From contig NZ_JBNGEN010000001.1 of assembly GCF_049977365.1 (NCBI RefSeq), forward strand, positions 186,001 to 250,000: a stretch of 64,000 nucleotides of DNA. Reading direction: 5' to 3'. A program made the position numbers and the translations under genes. Under the pieces are notes generated by a model. That model worked only from the letters and a program-made list of their open reading frames with translations, did not search any database and was not told the DNA's origin. Each line of letters starts with the position of its first letter. Position 1 is the stretch's first letter. Positions 9,785 to 18,804 of this stretch are shown here, one piece after another. The stretch comes from Brachymonas sp049977365 (GTDB lineage Bacteria; Pseudomonadota; Gammaproteobacteria; Burkholderiales; Burkholderiaceae_C).

Positions 9785-11779
9785 ATGACAGCACAAACCG
9801 GCGCCATCGAATCCGTCCTGGTCGAGAACCGCGTGTTCCCCCCCTCCGAGGCCACCATGGCACATGCCCGCATCAGCGGCATGCCCGCCTATGAAGCCCT
9901 GTGCAAGGAAGCCGAAGACGATTTCGAGGGATTCTGGGCACGCCTTGCACAGAAGTACGTGGTGTGGGACAAGCCCTTCACCAAGGTACTCGACGAGTCC
10001 GAGGCTCCGTTCTTCAAGTGGTTCGATGACGGCGAACTCAATGCTTCCGCCAACTGTCTCGACAAGCACATGGGCACCCCGGTCGAGCACAAGACCGCCA
10101 TCATCTTCGAAGCCGACGATGGCAGTGTCACTCGTGTGACCTATCGAGAGCTGCTGGGCCGGGTGAGCCGCTTTGCCAATGCACTCAAGAGCCAGGGTGT
10201 CAAGAAAGGCGACCGCGTCATCATCTACATGCCCATGACCATCGAAGGCGTCGTGGCCATGCAGGCTTGCGCCCGTCTGGGGGCTACGCACAGCGTGGTG
10301 TTTGGAGGCTTTTCCGCCAAGGCGCTCCACGAGCGCATCGTCGACGCAGGTGCCGTGGCAGTCATCACGGCCAACTACCAGATGCGTGGCGGCAAGGAGC
10401 TGCCTCTCAAGGCCATCGTGGACGAGGCGCTCAACGAAGGCGGCACCGACTGCGTGAAAACCGTGCTGGTGTTCGAGCGCACCGCCACGGCCTGCCACAT
10501 GGTGGCGGGTCGCGACAAGACCTTTGCCGAAGTGCTCGAAGGTCAGGACGATGTCTGTCCTGCAGTGCCCGTCGGGGCCGAGCATCCCCTGTTCGTTCTC
10601 TACACGTCCGGCTCCACCGGCAAGCCCAAGGGCGTGCAGCACAGCACCGGGGGCTATCTGCTGTGGGCCAACACCACGATGCAGTGGACCTTCGACATCC
10701 AGGACAGCGACATCTTCTGGTGTACCGCCGACATCGGCTGGATCACGGGGCACACCTACATTGCCTATGGACCTCTGGCTGCCGGAGCGACCCAGGTCGT
10801 GTTTGAGGGCGTACCCACCTATCCCGATGCTTCCCGTTTCTGGAAGATGATCCAGGACCACAAGGTCACCATCTTCTACACGGCTCCCACGGCCATCCGC
10901 TCTCTCATCAAGGCAGCGGACAGCAACGACAGCGTTCATCCGCGCAACTTCGATCTGTCTACCCTGCGCATCCTGGGCAGCGTGGGCGAGCCCATCAACC
11001 CCGAAGCCTGGATGTGGTACTACAAGCATATCGGTGGCGAGCGCTGCCCGATCGTCGATACCTTCTGGCAGACCGAGACGGGCGGTCACATGATCACGCC
11101 GCTGCCTGGCGCTACGCCCCTGGTGCCTGGCTCCTGCACGCTGCCGTTGCCCGGCATCATGGCGGCCATCGTGGACGAGACGGGGCAGGATCTGCCCAAC
11201 GGCTCGGGTGGCATTCTGGTGGTCAAGCGCCCCTGGCCCAGCATGATCCGTACCATCTGGGGAGACCCGGAGCGGTTCAAGAAGAGCTATTTCCCCGAAG
11301 AGCTCAAGGGCTACTACCTGGCGGGTGATGGCGCAGTCCGCAGCGCCGACCGGGGGTATTTCCGCATCACCGGTCGCATCGACGATGTGCTCAACGTCTC
11401 GGGCCATCGCATGGGGACCATGGAAATCGAATCCGCCCTGGTGGCCAAGAGCGATCTGGTGGCTGAAGCAGCTGTAGTGGGGCGCCCCGACGACCTCACA
11501 GGTGAAGCCATCTGTGCCTTTGTGGTGCTCAAGCAGGGCCGTCCCAGTGGAGATGAAGCCCAGCGCATTGCCAAGGAGCTGCGCGATTGGGTCGCCAAGG
11601 AAATCGGCCCCATTGCCAAGCCCAAGGACATCCGCTTTGGCGAGAACCTGCCCAAGACCCGCAGCGGCAAGATCATGCGCCGTCTGCTGCGCAGTCTGGC
11701 CAAGGGAGAAGCCATCACGCAAGATACGTCTACACTCGAAAACCCGGCCATTCTCGACCAGCTGGCCAATTCGAACTGA
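9785..11779 (+). CDS. acs: Acetate-CoA ligase (acetyl-CoA synthetase)
   Basis: Converts acetate, ATP and CoA to acetyl-CoA via acetyl-AMP. The protein has 664 residues, the usual length for Acs. The adenylate-forming P-loop YTSGSTGKPKG is near residue 273, WTADIGWxTGH-like residues (CTADIGWITGHTY) follow, and TFWQTETGGHMITPLPG is the acetyl-CoA synthetase signature. The catalytic lysine in KTRSGKIMRRLLR is K629; the equivalent lysine is the acetylation site in Salmonella Acs. Propionyl-CoA synthetase (PrpE) is excluded by length and by the W in the acyl-binding segment. It is followed by a strong terminator and stands alone. Confidence 0.94.
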   Translation: MTAQTGAIESVLVENRVFPPSEATMAHARISGMPAYEALCKEAEDDFEGFWARLAQKYVVWDKPFTKVLDESEAPFFKWFDDGELNASANCLDKHMGTPVEHKTAIIFEADDGSVTRVTYRELLGRVSRFANALKSQGVKKGDRVIIYMPMTIEGVVAMQACARLGATHSVVFGGFSAKALHERIVDAGAVAVITANYQMRGGKELPLKAIVDEALNEGGTDCVKTVLVFERTATACHMVAGRDKTFAEVLEGQDDVCPAVPVGAEHPLFVLYTSGSTGKPKGVQHSTGGYLLWANTTMQWTFDIQDSDIFWCTADIGWITGHTYIAYGPLAAGATQVVFEGVPTYPDASRFWKMIQDHKVTIFYTAPTAIRSLIKAADSNDSVHPRNFDLSTLRILGSVGEPINPEAWMWYYKHIGGERCPIVDTFWQTETGGHMITPLPGATPLVPGSCTLPLPGIMAAIVDETGQDLPNGSGGILVVKRPWPSMIRTIWGDPERFKKSYFPEELKGYYLAGDGAVRSADRGYFRITGRIDDVLNVSGHRMGTMEIESALVAKSDLVAEAAVVGRPDDLTGEAICAFVVLKQGRPSGDEAQRIAKELRDWVAKEIGPIAKPKDIRFGENLPKTRSGKIMRRLLRSLAKGEAITQDTSTLENPAILDQLANSN

Positions 11780-11803
11780 ACGTCAGACTCCGTGACAGCC
11801 TTT

Positions 11804-11834
11804 GCAAAGACCCTTCGGGGTCTTTGCTGCTTTC
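11804..11834 (+). terminator. Terminator after acs
   Basis: Hairpin AAAGACCC-TTCG-GGGTCTTT (UUCG tetraloop) followed by GCTGCTTT, 25 nt after the acs stop. Confidence 0.8.
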
Positions 11835-12461
11835 TGGAGGGGCGTTGGGGATGGCGCCGGAAGGGGGGAGGCCAGACGGCGCTGAGTGGTCCAGACGGCT
11901 TCCCGGATATGTCCAGGATCCCACGCCGTCATTGTCCTGTCACTTGCCGGTCCTTCCTGCCTCTTCCCATATCCACCGGCAATGGCTTCTCCGTGATTCC
12001 TTGGCCGCTTCATATTGAGAATAATCTCCGAATCCATCAGTTCGTCAGTTTCTGGAAAGGAGAATTCCGTACAGAGAAATTCCCCCTGAGCGGGCCAAGG
12101 TATTTCCGCTTCAGGGCCAAATGGAAAATCCGAACATTCACCGAACGATACCTTCGGGGAGCCGGGGCGCATACAGGGTATCCCTGTTCCGATAGGGAAC
12201 ACGCTTAAAAGAAACGTACAATGAGGGGGATTTGACGTAAGCGTCAATGGCTTGTCGCAACAGGCGTTGCATGCGGGCATGGCCCGAAGGGCTGCATGGG
12301 TGGAGCTGGGGTTTGCACCTGGTTCCCATACCTGCAGTTGTGTCGCATGCTGCGCACAAAGGGAAGACCGCTTTGCTGCGACAGCCAACCCTTCGGGGTG
12401 ACAAGTGTGGGGTGCCCAGCGCCTGCCATTTTTCCAAGAGTGAATATTAGGAGATACCTTC
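11835..12461. other. Long non-coding region upstream of etfB
   Basis: About 630 nt between the acs terminator and etfB. I find no credible gene: the open frames lack ribosome-binding sites and show no domain. It holds a dyad TTGACG-N4-CGTCAA at 12232 and a hairpin TGTTCC/GGAACA near 12185-12201. The stretch around 12000-12080 has lower GC than its surroundings. It probably contains the etfBA promoter and regulatory sites. Confidence 0.6.
12232..12247. promoter_or_regulatory. Dyad operator candidate upstream of etfBA
   Basis: TTGACGTAAGCGTCAA is a perfect 6-bp inverted repeat with a 4-nt spacer, 215 nt before the etfB ATG. From memory it resembles sites bound by regulators of fatty-acid and branched-chain acyl-CoA degradation in proteobacteria (LiuR- or FadP-type). 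The downstream etfBA and acyl-CoA dehydrogenase genes fit that role. The regulator itself is not in the window. Confidence 0.45.
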
Positions 12462-13211
12462 ATGAAAGCTTTGGTCGCCGTCAAGCGCGTGGTGGACTAC
12501 AACGTCAAGGTGCGGGTCAAGTCCGACAACACCGGCGTCGAACTGGCCAACGTCAAGATGAGCATGAACCCCTTCGACGAAATTGCCGTGGAAGAGGCAG
12601 TCCGTCTCAAGGAAAAGGGTGTGGTCACCGAAGTCATCGCCGTGTCGTGCGGCCCGACCCAGGCTCAGGAAACCCTCCGTACGGCCATGGCCATCGGTGC
12701 AGACCGTGGCGTGCTCGTCGAAAGCAGCGAAGAGCTCCAGCCCCTGGCTGTGGCCAAGCTGCTCAAGGCGGTTGTGGAGAAGGAGCAGCCCGACCTGATC
12801 ATTCTCGGCAAGCAGGCCATCGACGACGATTCCAACCAGACCGGCCAGATGCTGGCTGCCCTGTGTGATCTGCCCCAGGCCACTTTCGCCAGCAAGGTCG
12901 AAGTAGCCGACGGCAAGGCCACGGTCACCCGTGAAGTCGATGGCGGCCTCGAAACCGAAGCACTCTCCCTGCCGGCCGTGATCACGACCGACCTGCGCCT
13001 CAATGAGCCCCGTTATGTCACGCTGCCCAACATCATGAAGGCCAAGAAGAAGCCCATCGATACGCTCAAGCCCGAAGAGCTGGGTGTGGATGTCGCTCCC
13101 CACCTCAAGACGCTCAAGGTGGTCGAGCCTGCCAAGCGCAGCGCCGGCATCATCGTTCCCGATGTGGCTACTTTGGTGGACAAGCTCAAGAACGTGGCCA
13201 AGGTCATCTGA
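12462..13211 (+). CDS. etfB: Electron transfer flavoprotein, beta subunit
   Basis: Small subunit of the FAD/AMP-containing ETF that takes electrons from acyl-CoA dehydrogenases and passes them to ETF:quinone oxidoreductase. The protein has 249 residues and starts MKALVAVKRVVDYNVKVRVK, with the NPFDEIAVEEAVRLKEKG motif near residue 36 and AIDDDSNQTGQMLAALCDLPQATFAS at about 124-149. The ETF-beta signature around EPRYVTLPNIMKAKKKPI is near 186. GGAGA lies 12 nt upstream of the ATG. etfA follows after 47 nt with its own GGAGATA site, so the two form one transcript. Confidence 0.96.
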   Translation: MKALVAVKRVVDYNVKVRVKSDNTGVELANVKMSMNPFDEIAVEEAVRLKEKGVVTEVIAVSCGPTQAQETLRTAMAIGADRGVLVESSEELQPLAVAKLLKAVVEKEQPDLIILGKQAIDDDSNQTGQMLAALCDLPQATFASKVEVADGKATVTREVDGGLETEALSLPAVITTDLRLNEPRYVTLPNIMKAKKKPIDTLKPEELGVDVAPHLKTLKVVEPAKRSAGIIVPDVATLVDKLKNVAKVI

Positions 13212-13258
13212 TCCGGCATCGCATCGCACCCCATTTCAGAATTCAAGGAGATACCCTC

Positions 13259-14191
13259 ATGACTGCACTCGTGATTGCAGAACACGACAACGCTTCCCTC
13301 AAGGCCGCCACGCTCAACGCCGTGACCGCTGCTGCCCAGTGTGGCGGTGATGTGCACGTGCTGGTGGCAGGCGCCAACGCTGCCGCTGCTGCACAGGCGG
13401 CCGCCCAGATCGCCGGCGTGAGCAAGGTGCTGCTTGCCGATGGCACGGCCCTCGAAAACGGCCTCGCCGAGAATCTGGCCGCCCAGGTGATTGCCGTCGC
13501 TCCCGGCTACAGCCACATCCTGTTCCCTGCCACGGCCAGTGGCAAGAACGTTGCCCCCCGTGTGGCAGCGAAGCTGGACGTTGCCCAGATCAGCGACATC
13601 ACCAAGGTCGACAGCCCCGACACCTTCGAGCGTCCCATCTACGCCGGCAATGCCATCGCGACGGTGCAGAGCAGCGATGCCACCAAGGTCATCACGGTGC
13701 GTGGAACCGGTTTCGATGCGGCAGCAGCCACCGGCGGCAGTGCGGCTGTCGAGACCATTGCAGCCGTGGCGGACAGCGGCAAGTCGACCTTCGTGGGTCG
13801 TGAAATCACCAAGAGCGACCGTCCCGACCTGACCTCCGCACGCATCATCGTGTCCGGTGGCCGTGCCATGGGCAGCTCCGAGAAGTTCCAGGAAGTGCTC
13901 ACGCCCCTGGCCGACAAGCTCGGTGCCGCCATCGGTGCCAGCCGTGCGGCAGTCGACTCCGGCTACGCCCCCAATGACCTGCAGGTGGGCCAGACCGGCA
14001 AGATCGTGGCTCCTGACCTGTACATGGCCATCGGCATCAGCGGTGCCATCCAGCATCTGGCCGGCATGAAGGACAGCAAGGTGATCGTGGCCATCAACAA
14101 GGATCCCGAAGCGCCGATCTTCAGCGTGGCCGACTACGGTCTGGTTGCCGATCTTTTCACCGCCGTGCCGGAACTGGTCAACGCCCTGTAA
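13259..14191 (+). CDS. etfA: Electron transfer flavoprotein, alpha subunit
   Basis: Large ETF subunit that carries the redox-active FAD. The protein has 310 residues. The C-terminal FAD-binding domain shows GGRAMGSSEKF near 200, GASRAAVDSGYAPNDLQVGQTGKIVAPDLYMAIGISGAIQH near 226-266, and NKDPEAPIFSVADYGLVADLF near 280, all signatures of EtfA. It directly follows etfB, and a large terminator separates it from the acyl-CoA dehydrogenase downstream. Confidence 0.96.
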   Translation: MTALVIAEHDNASLKAATLNAVTAAAQCGGDVHVLVAGANAAAAAQAAAQIAGVSKVLLADGTALENGLAENLAAQVIAVAPGYSHILFPATASGKNVAPRVAAKLDVAQISDITKVDSPDTFERPIYAGNAIATVQSSDATKVITVRGTGFDAAAATGGSAAVETIAAVADSGKSTFVGREITKSDRPDLTSARIIVSGGRAMGSSEKFQEVLTPLADKLGAAIGASRAAVDSGYAPNDLQVGQTGKIVAPDLYMAIGISGAIQHLAGMKDSKVIVAINKDPEAPIFSVADYGLVADLFTAVPELVNAL

Positions 14192-14205
14192 TGCACCTGC
14201 GCATG

Positions 14206-14274
14206 AGGCCGTCCCTGACTCCGCTTTCGTGCTCCTGAATTCAGGAGCACGGGCAGGGTGGGGCGGCCTTTTTG
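14206..14274 (+). terminator. Nested terminator after etfA
   Basis: An outer stem AGGCCGtCCCTG / CAGGG..GGGCGGCCT encloses a perfect inner palindrome with arms GTGCTCCTGAA and TTCAGGAGCAC (14229-14250), ending in TTTTTGC. It lies 15 nt after the etfA stop and should limit read-through into the acyl-CoA dehydrogenase gene. Confidence 0.8.
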
Positions 14275-14351
14275 CGTTTTCCCTGGCGTGGACCATGCAG
14301 CAAGTGTTCACGACCTTTATTCCTAGACTTGCAAACCGAGGAGACTGATCC

Positions 14352-16163
14352 ATGAGCTATACCGCTCCGATTCAAGACATGCTGTTCAACATGACGCATC
14401 TGGCCGACCTGGACAAGGTGGCGGCCGAGGTGCCTCAATTCGCCGACGCAGGTCTCGAGACTGCCCAGGCTGTGCTGGAAGAAAGCGCCAAGCTGGCTCA
14501 GGACGTTCTGGCTCCCCTGAATTTCGAGGGTGACAAGCACCCCTCCACGATCGAAGGTGACGTGGTCACTGCGGCTCCCGGCTTCAAGGATGCCTACCAG
14601 CAGTACGTGGCTGGCGGCTGGCAAGGTCTGCAGCATCCGTCCGAATTCGGTGGACAGGACCTGCCGAAGACCATCGGCTCTGCATGCTACGAAATGTATC
14701 AGGCGGCCAACATGAGCTTCGCTCTGTGCCCCATGCTGACCGATGGTGCCATCGAGGCCCTGCTCACCGCAGGTTCCGACGAGCTCAAGCAGACCTATCT
14801 GCCCAACCTGATCTCCGGCAAGTGGACCGGGACCATGAACCTGACCGAGCCGCAGGCCGGTTCGGACCTTTCCCTGGTGCGCAGCCGTGCCGAGCGCAAC
14901 GGCGATGGCACCTACAAGGTGTTCGGTACCAAGATCTTCATCACCTGGGGTGAGCACGACATGACCGAGAACATCATCCATCTGGTGCTGGCCCGCGTGG
15001 CCGGTGCACCGGAAGGGGTGAAGGGCATCAGCCTGTTCGTCGTGCCCAAGTTCATGGTGAACGCCGATGGCAGCGTGGGCGACCGCAACGACGTGCACTG
15101 CGTCAGCATCGAACACAAGCTGGGCATCAAGGCCAGCGCCACCTGTGTGCTGCAGTTCGGTGATCACGGCGGTGCCACCGGCTACCTCGTGGGCGAAGAA
15201 AACCGTGGCCTCGAATACATGTTCATCATGATGAACGCGGCCCGTTATGCCGTGGGCATCCAGGGCGTGAGCGTGGCTGACCGCTCCTACCAGCACGCTG
15301 TGGCCTATGCCCGTGACCGCGTGCAGAGCCGTCCGGTCGACGGATCTGCCAAGGAAGCCGTCACCATCATTCACCACCCCGACATCAAGCGCATGCTGCT
15401 GACGATGCGTGCCTACGTCGAAGGCGCACGCGCCATGTCGAGCGTGGCAGCTGCTGCCTATGACGTGGCTCACCATCATCCCGATGCAGCCACGCGTGCC
15501 GAAAACCAGGCCTTCTATGAATTCCTGGTTCCGCTCGTCAAGGGCTTCAGCACCGAAATGAGCCAGGAAGTCACCAGCCTGGGCGTGCAGGTGCACGGCG
15601 GCATGGGCTTCATCGAGGAAACCGGTGCAGCGCAGTACTACCGCGACAGCAAGATCCTGACCATCTATGAAGGCACCACCGCCATTCAGTCCAACGACCT
15701 CGTTGGCCGCAAGACGGCCCGTGACGGCGGTGCGCTGGCCAAGGCCGTGGCCGCTCGCATCGAGCAGACCGAGTCCCAGCTGGCTGCCAGCCAGAGCGCG
15801 GATGCCAAGGCCGTGCTGGCTGCCCTGACGGCTGCCCGTCAGGCCTATCTGCGCGTGGTGGACTTCGTGGCTGCCACCACCAAGAGCGATCCCAACGCCG
15901 TCTTTGCAGGCAGCGTGCCCTACCTGATGCTGGCCGGCAACCTGGTCAGCGGCTGGCAGCTGGCTCGTTCCCTGCTGGTGGCCGAGGCCAAGCTGGCGGA
16001 TGGCAGCGCTGCAGGCGATGCCTTCGGCCCCCGCTTCTACAAGGCCAAGGTGCAGGTTGCCCGTTTCTACGCCGACCACATCCTGAGCAAGGCCGATGGT
16101 CTGGCGCACACCGTCATCGACGGACATTCCGCGACCAACGTCTTCGAAGTGGAAGCATTCTGA
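14352..16163 (+). CDS. Acyl-CoA dehydrogenase, DmdC/FadE-like long subfamily
   Basis: A flavoprotein dehydrogenase of 603 residues, about 200 longer than short-chain family members. This matches the subfamily with an extra C-terminal domain that includes 3-methylmercaptopropionyl-CoA dehydrogenase (DmdC) and long-chain enzymes. The FAD-binding signature MNLTEPQAGSDLSLVRSRA is at about 160-178. The catalytic-base region reads ILTIYEGTTAIQSNDLVGRK, with the likely catalytic glutamate at E440. Position after etfBA indicates that ETF is its electron acceptor. Substrate cannot be inferred; DMSP breakdown is only one possibility. GGAG lies 10 nt before the ATG. Confidence 0.9.
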   Translation: MSYTAPIQDMLFNMTHLADLDKVAAEVPQFADAGLETAQAVLEESAKLAQDVLAPLNFEGDKHPSTIEGDVVTAAPGFKDAYQQYVAGGWQGLQHPSEFGGQDLPKTIGSACYEMYQAANMSFALCPMLTDGAIEALLTAGSDELKQTYLPNLISGKWTGTMNLTEPQAGSDLSLVRSRAERNGDGTYKVFGTKIFITWGEHDMTENIIHLVLARVAGAPEGVKGISLFVVPKFMVNADGSVGDRNDVHCVSIEHKLGIKASATCVLQFGDHGGATGYLVGEENRGLEYMFIMMNAARYAVGIQGVSVADRSYQHAVAYARDRVQSRPVDGSAKEAVTIIHHPDIKRMLLTMRAYVEGARAMSSVAAAAYDVAHHHPDAATRAENQAFYEFLVPLVKGFSTEMSQEVTSLGVQVHGGMGFIEETGAAQYYRDSKILTIYEGTTAIQSNDLVGRKTARDGGALAKAVAARIEQTESQLAASQSADAKAVLAALTAARQAYLRVVDFVAATTKSDPNAVFAGSVPYLMLAGNLVSGWQLARSLLVAEAKLADGSAAGDAFGPRFYKAKVQVARFYADHILSKADGLAHTVIDGHSATNVFEVEAF

Positions 16164-16228
16164 TCGCGCTGCCGTTCGTGCTCCAAAGGCTTGTCCTTTG
16201 GGGTATGCACGGCGCCGTGGAATGCCGA

Positions 16229-16261
16229 AAAACCCGGCCACGCAGGTGGTCGGGTTTTTTT
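16229..16261. terminator. Bidirectional terminator after the acyl-CoA dehydrogenase
   Basis: Hairpin AACCCGgCCAC-GCAG-GTGGtCGGGTT with an A-run before and a T7 run after it. It can end the plus-strand dehydrogenase transcript and the minus-strand selU transcript. Confidence 0.85.
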
Positions 16262-16330
16262 ATGCGACGTGCAGTGCATGGAGCATGACAGGGAGATGAA
16301 ACAGCGGACAGCCCGCCGTGGCAATGGCTC

Positions 16331-17386
16331 CTATGCCGTGTAAGCCTGCAGGATGCGCTGAGCAACCTGGTCCACGCCAGCCTCGGTCAGATCGTCGGTG
16401 CCAAAGGGCGCGAACTGCCGGGGGCCGTGGTAGTTCTCGTTCTGGGATTGGCGATAGAGCGGATCGTAATGCTGCACCAGCAGCGCACGCACCAGTTCGG
16501 GCCACTGTTCGCGGGCGATCAGGTCCTGCCATTCGGAAATGGTCTTCTTGCCCAGCCGTGCGGTGAGACGGTCTATCTGCGAACTCAGCCACAGCGGATG
16601 ACGCATCGCATAGTCGTAGTCCCGGAGCAGGAACGAGACCCGGGCATCGGTGCTGGCCAGAATGTCCAGGCAGGAACTTTCCCGCATCCGCGCGATCAGC
16701 GGCTCGGGCAGGTGAAGCACGCCAATGCGGCGGCTTTCGGCTTCCACAAAGACCGGACGCGAAGGATCGAGTGCGCGCAGTTGCTGCCACAGCAGCGTCT
16801 CGAAGTGTTTCTGGGAGGGTTGGATCTGATCGGGCAGTTCTCCGAGCACAGACCCCTTGTGGGAGGCCAGGCCTTCGAGATCCAGCACTTGTCCTCCGCG
16901 GGCTTGCATGGCCTGCAGAATACGGGTCTTGCCACTTCCGGTGGCTCCGCACACGATCCGGTAATCGAACGAAGGCGATAGCGAGGCGATGTCCTCCAGC
17001 ACTCTGGCGCGGAAAGCCTTGTACCCGCCTTCGAGCTTGTCGGCTTCCCACCCCACTTGCCGCAGCACGATCTGCATGGCACCGCTGCGCTGCCCACCGC
17101 GCCAGCAGTAGATGAGGGGGTGCCAGGTGCGCGGCAGACTGGCGAACCGCTCTTCCAGGTGCCGGGCAATGTTGCGCGAGACCAGGGCGCCACCGACCTT
17201 GCGTGCCTCGAAGGGGGACACCTGCTTGTAGAGAGTACCCACCCGGACCCGTTCCTCGTCCGAAAGCACAGGGCAGTTGATGGCGCCGGGGATATGGTCT
17301 TCGGCAAATTCGGCGGGAGTGCGCACATCGACGATGGCATCGTACTGATCGATGTCACCGACGGAGACAAGCCAATGGGGTTTCAT
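16331..17386 (-). CDS. selU: tRNA 2-selenouridine synthase
   Basis: SelU (MnmH/YbbB) replaces sulfur with selenium at position 2 of wobble uridine using selenophosphate, through a geranylated intermediate. The protein has 351 residues from ATG 17386; a longer open frame upstream has no homologous content. The rhodanese domain occupies roughly residues 5-130, with the active cysteine C94 in LIYCWRGGQRSGAM. The P-loop GATGSGKT is at 147-154, followed by LEGLASHKGSVLG and the HLPEPLIARMRES region. It diverges from selD, whose product supplies its selenium donor. Confidence 0.95.
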   Translation of the reverse strand: MKPHWLVSVGDIDQYDAIVDVRTPAEFAEDHIPGAINCPVLSDEERVRVGTLYKQVSPFEARKVGGALVSRNIARHLEERFASLPRTWHPLIYCWRGGQRSGAMQIVLRQVGWEADKLEGGYKAFRARVLEDIASLSPSFDYRIVCGATGSGKTRILQAMQARGGQVLDLEGLASHKGSVLGELPDQIQPSQKHFETLLWQQLRALDPSRPVFVEAESRRIGVLHLPEPLIARMRESSCLDILASTDARVSFLLRDYDYAMRHPLWLSSQIDRLTARLGKKTISEWQDLIAREQWPELVRALLVQHYDPLYRQSQNENYHGPRQFAPFGTDDLTEAGVDQVAQRILQAYTA

Positions 17387-17661
17387 GGGGCAGAAGCAGG
17401 GCAGAGGGAGGCAGGCCGCCATTTTAGAACGTCCCCCAGCTCCCAGAGGGCCTGCGCACAAGGAGTCTGTGCCCTGCACTTGCGCCTTGCGGGAGCCACC
17501 ATGCCTCTTTTCTGTCGTGAGCACGCAGCCTGCTGCACAGGCAGGGGCAGAAGAGGCAGGCGTATCATCTCGTACATTCCCTGTCTCCAGGGCAGGCAGA
17601 GCGTGTAGATGCATGCACCCTCTGCCGTCGGAACTTTTCAGAACGGTTGGTGTTGGCATTC

Positions 17662-18711
17662 ATGGAACCTCTACGTCTCACTTCGCTTGCCCATGGGGGT
17701 GGTTGCGGCTGCAAGATCGCACCGGCTGTGCTCCAGAACATCATGGCCGCTGTGCCCCAGGGACTGATGCCCCCGCAATTGCTGGTGGGCACGGAATCCT
17801 CGGACGATGCGGCTGTTTACCAGATCAATGAGCGTCAGGCTGTGGTGGCCACGACCGATTTCTTCACGCCCATCGTCGACAATCCCACCGACTTTGGCCG
17901 CATAGCGGCCACCAATGCCATTTCGGACATCTACGCCATGGGAGGCACGCCCATTCTGGCGCTGGCCCTGGTGGGGATGCCGCTCGATCGCCTGCCCATC
18001 GAAACGATCGGCCAGATTCTGCAGGGGGGGGCATCGGTGTGCCGCGATGCCGGAATTCCCGTGGCAGGGGGACATTCCATCGATGTGGTGGAGCCCATTT
18101 ACGGCTTGGTGGCCATCGGACTGGTCGATCCCGCACATCTCAAGCGCAACAGCGGCGGTCAGGCTGGCGACTGCCTTGTGCTGGGCAAGCCGCTGGGCAT
18201 CGGCATCCTGTCTGCCGCGCTCAAGAAGGACATGCTCTCGTCGCAGGGCTATGCCGAGATGGTGCGTCTCACGACCCAGCTCAACAAGGTGGGCAGCCGG
18301 CTTGCCACCATGCCGGGCGTGCATGCCATGACCGATGTGACCGGTTTTGGGCTGGCAGGGCATCTGCTTGAAATCTGCCGTGGCTCCGGCCTGGGTGCCA
18401 CGGTGCGTTTCGACGAGGTGCCCCTCATTGTCGAAGCACGCACGCTGGTGCAGCAGGGCATTGCCACCGGAGCCTCGACCCGCAACTGGGCCAGCTATGG
18501 CGAGAGCGTGGAGCTGGAGGCGGGTGCCGATCTCTGGCATCAGAAAATGCTGACCGACCCCCAGACTTCAGGGGGGCTGCTGGTGAGCTGTGCGGCCGAC
18601 GAGGTGGGGCAGGTGCTGGCTGCATTCCATGAGGCAGGGTTCGAGTCGGCCGCCGTCATAGGGGCGCTGCATCAGGGAATACCAAAAGTGAACGTTCGTG
18701 CTTTTTCGTGA
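17662..18711 (+). CDS. selD: Selenide, water dikinase (selenophosphate synthetase)
   Basis: Makes selenophosphate from selenide and ATP. The protein has 349 residues. The N-terminal active-site motif GGGCGCKIAP gives C15 and K18, equivalent to E. coli C17 and K20; the residue is an ordinary cysteine codon, so the enzyme does not itself need selenocysteine. ATP-binding aspartates lie in SSDDAAVY and TTDFFTPIVD. The motifs AGGHSID and TDVTGFGLAGHL are typical. ATG 17662 aligns with known SelD starts; a TTG at 17647 is in frame but unlikely. selU is divergent, 275 nt away. Confidence 0.96.
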   Translation: MEPLRLTSLAHGGGCGCKIAPAVLQNIMAAVPQGLMPPQLLVGTESSDDAAVYQINERQAVVATTDFFTPIVDNPTDFGRIAATNAISDIYAMGGTPILALALVGMPLDRLPIETIGQILQGGASVCRDAGIPVAGGHSIDVVEPIYGLVAIGLVDPAHLKRNSGGQAGDCLVLGKPLGIGILSAALKKDMLSSQGYAEMVRLTTQLNKVGSRLATMPGVHAMTDVTGFGLAGHLLEICRGSGLGATVRFDEVPLIVEARTLVQQGIATGASTRNWASYGESVELEAGADLWHQKMLTDPQTSGGLLVSCAADEVGQVLAAFHEAGFESAAVIGALHQGIPKVNVRAFS

Positions 18712-18804
18712 TATGTTCCCAGGGCCTGGAATGCCGAGCGGAAAAGGACGTTCCCTTTCCTGACAGACCCAGGCGCCATGACATCTTCCAAGGAGACAAG
18801 ACCC

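Noticed and set aside
11792..12208. 138-codon frame in the gap before etfB
   Set aside because: It begins inside the acs terminator, lacks a ribosome-binding site and has no recognisable domain.
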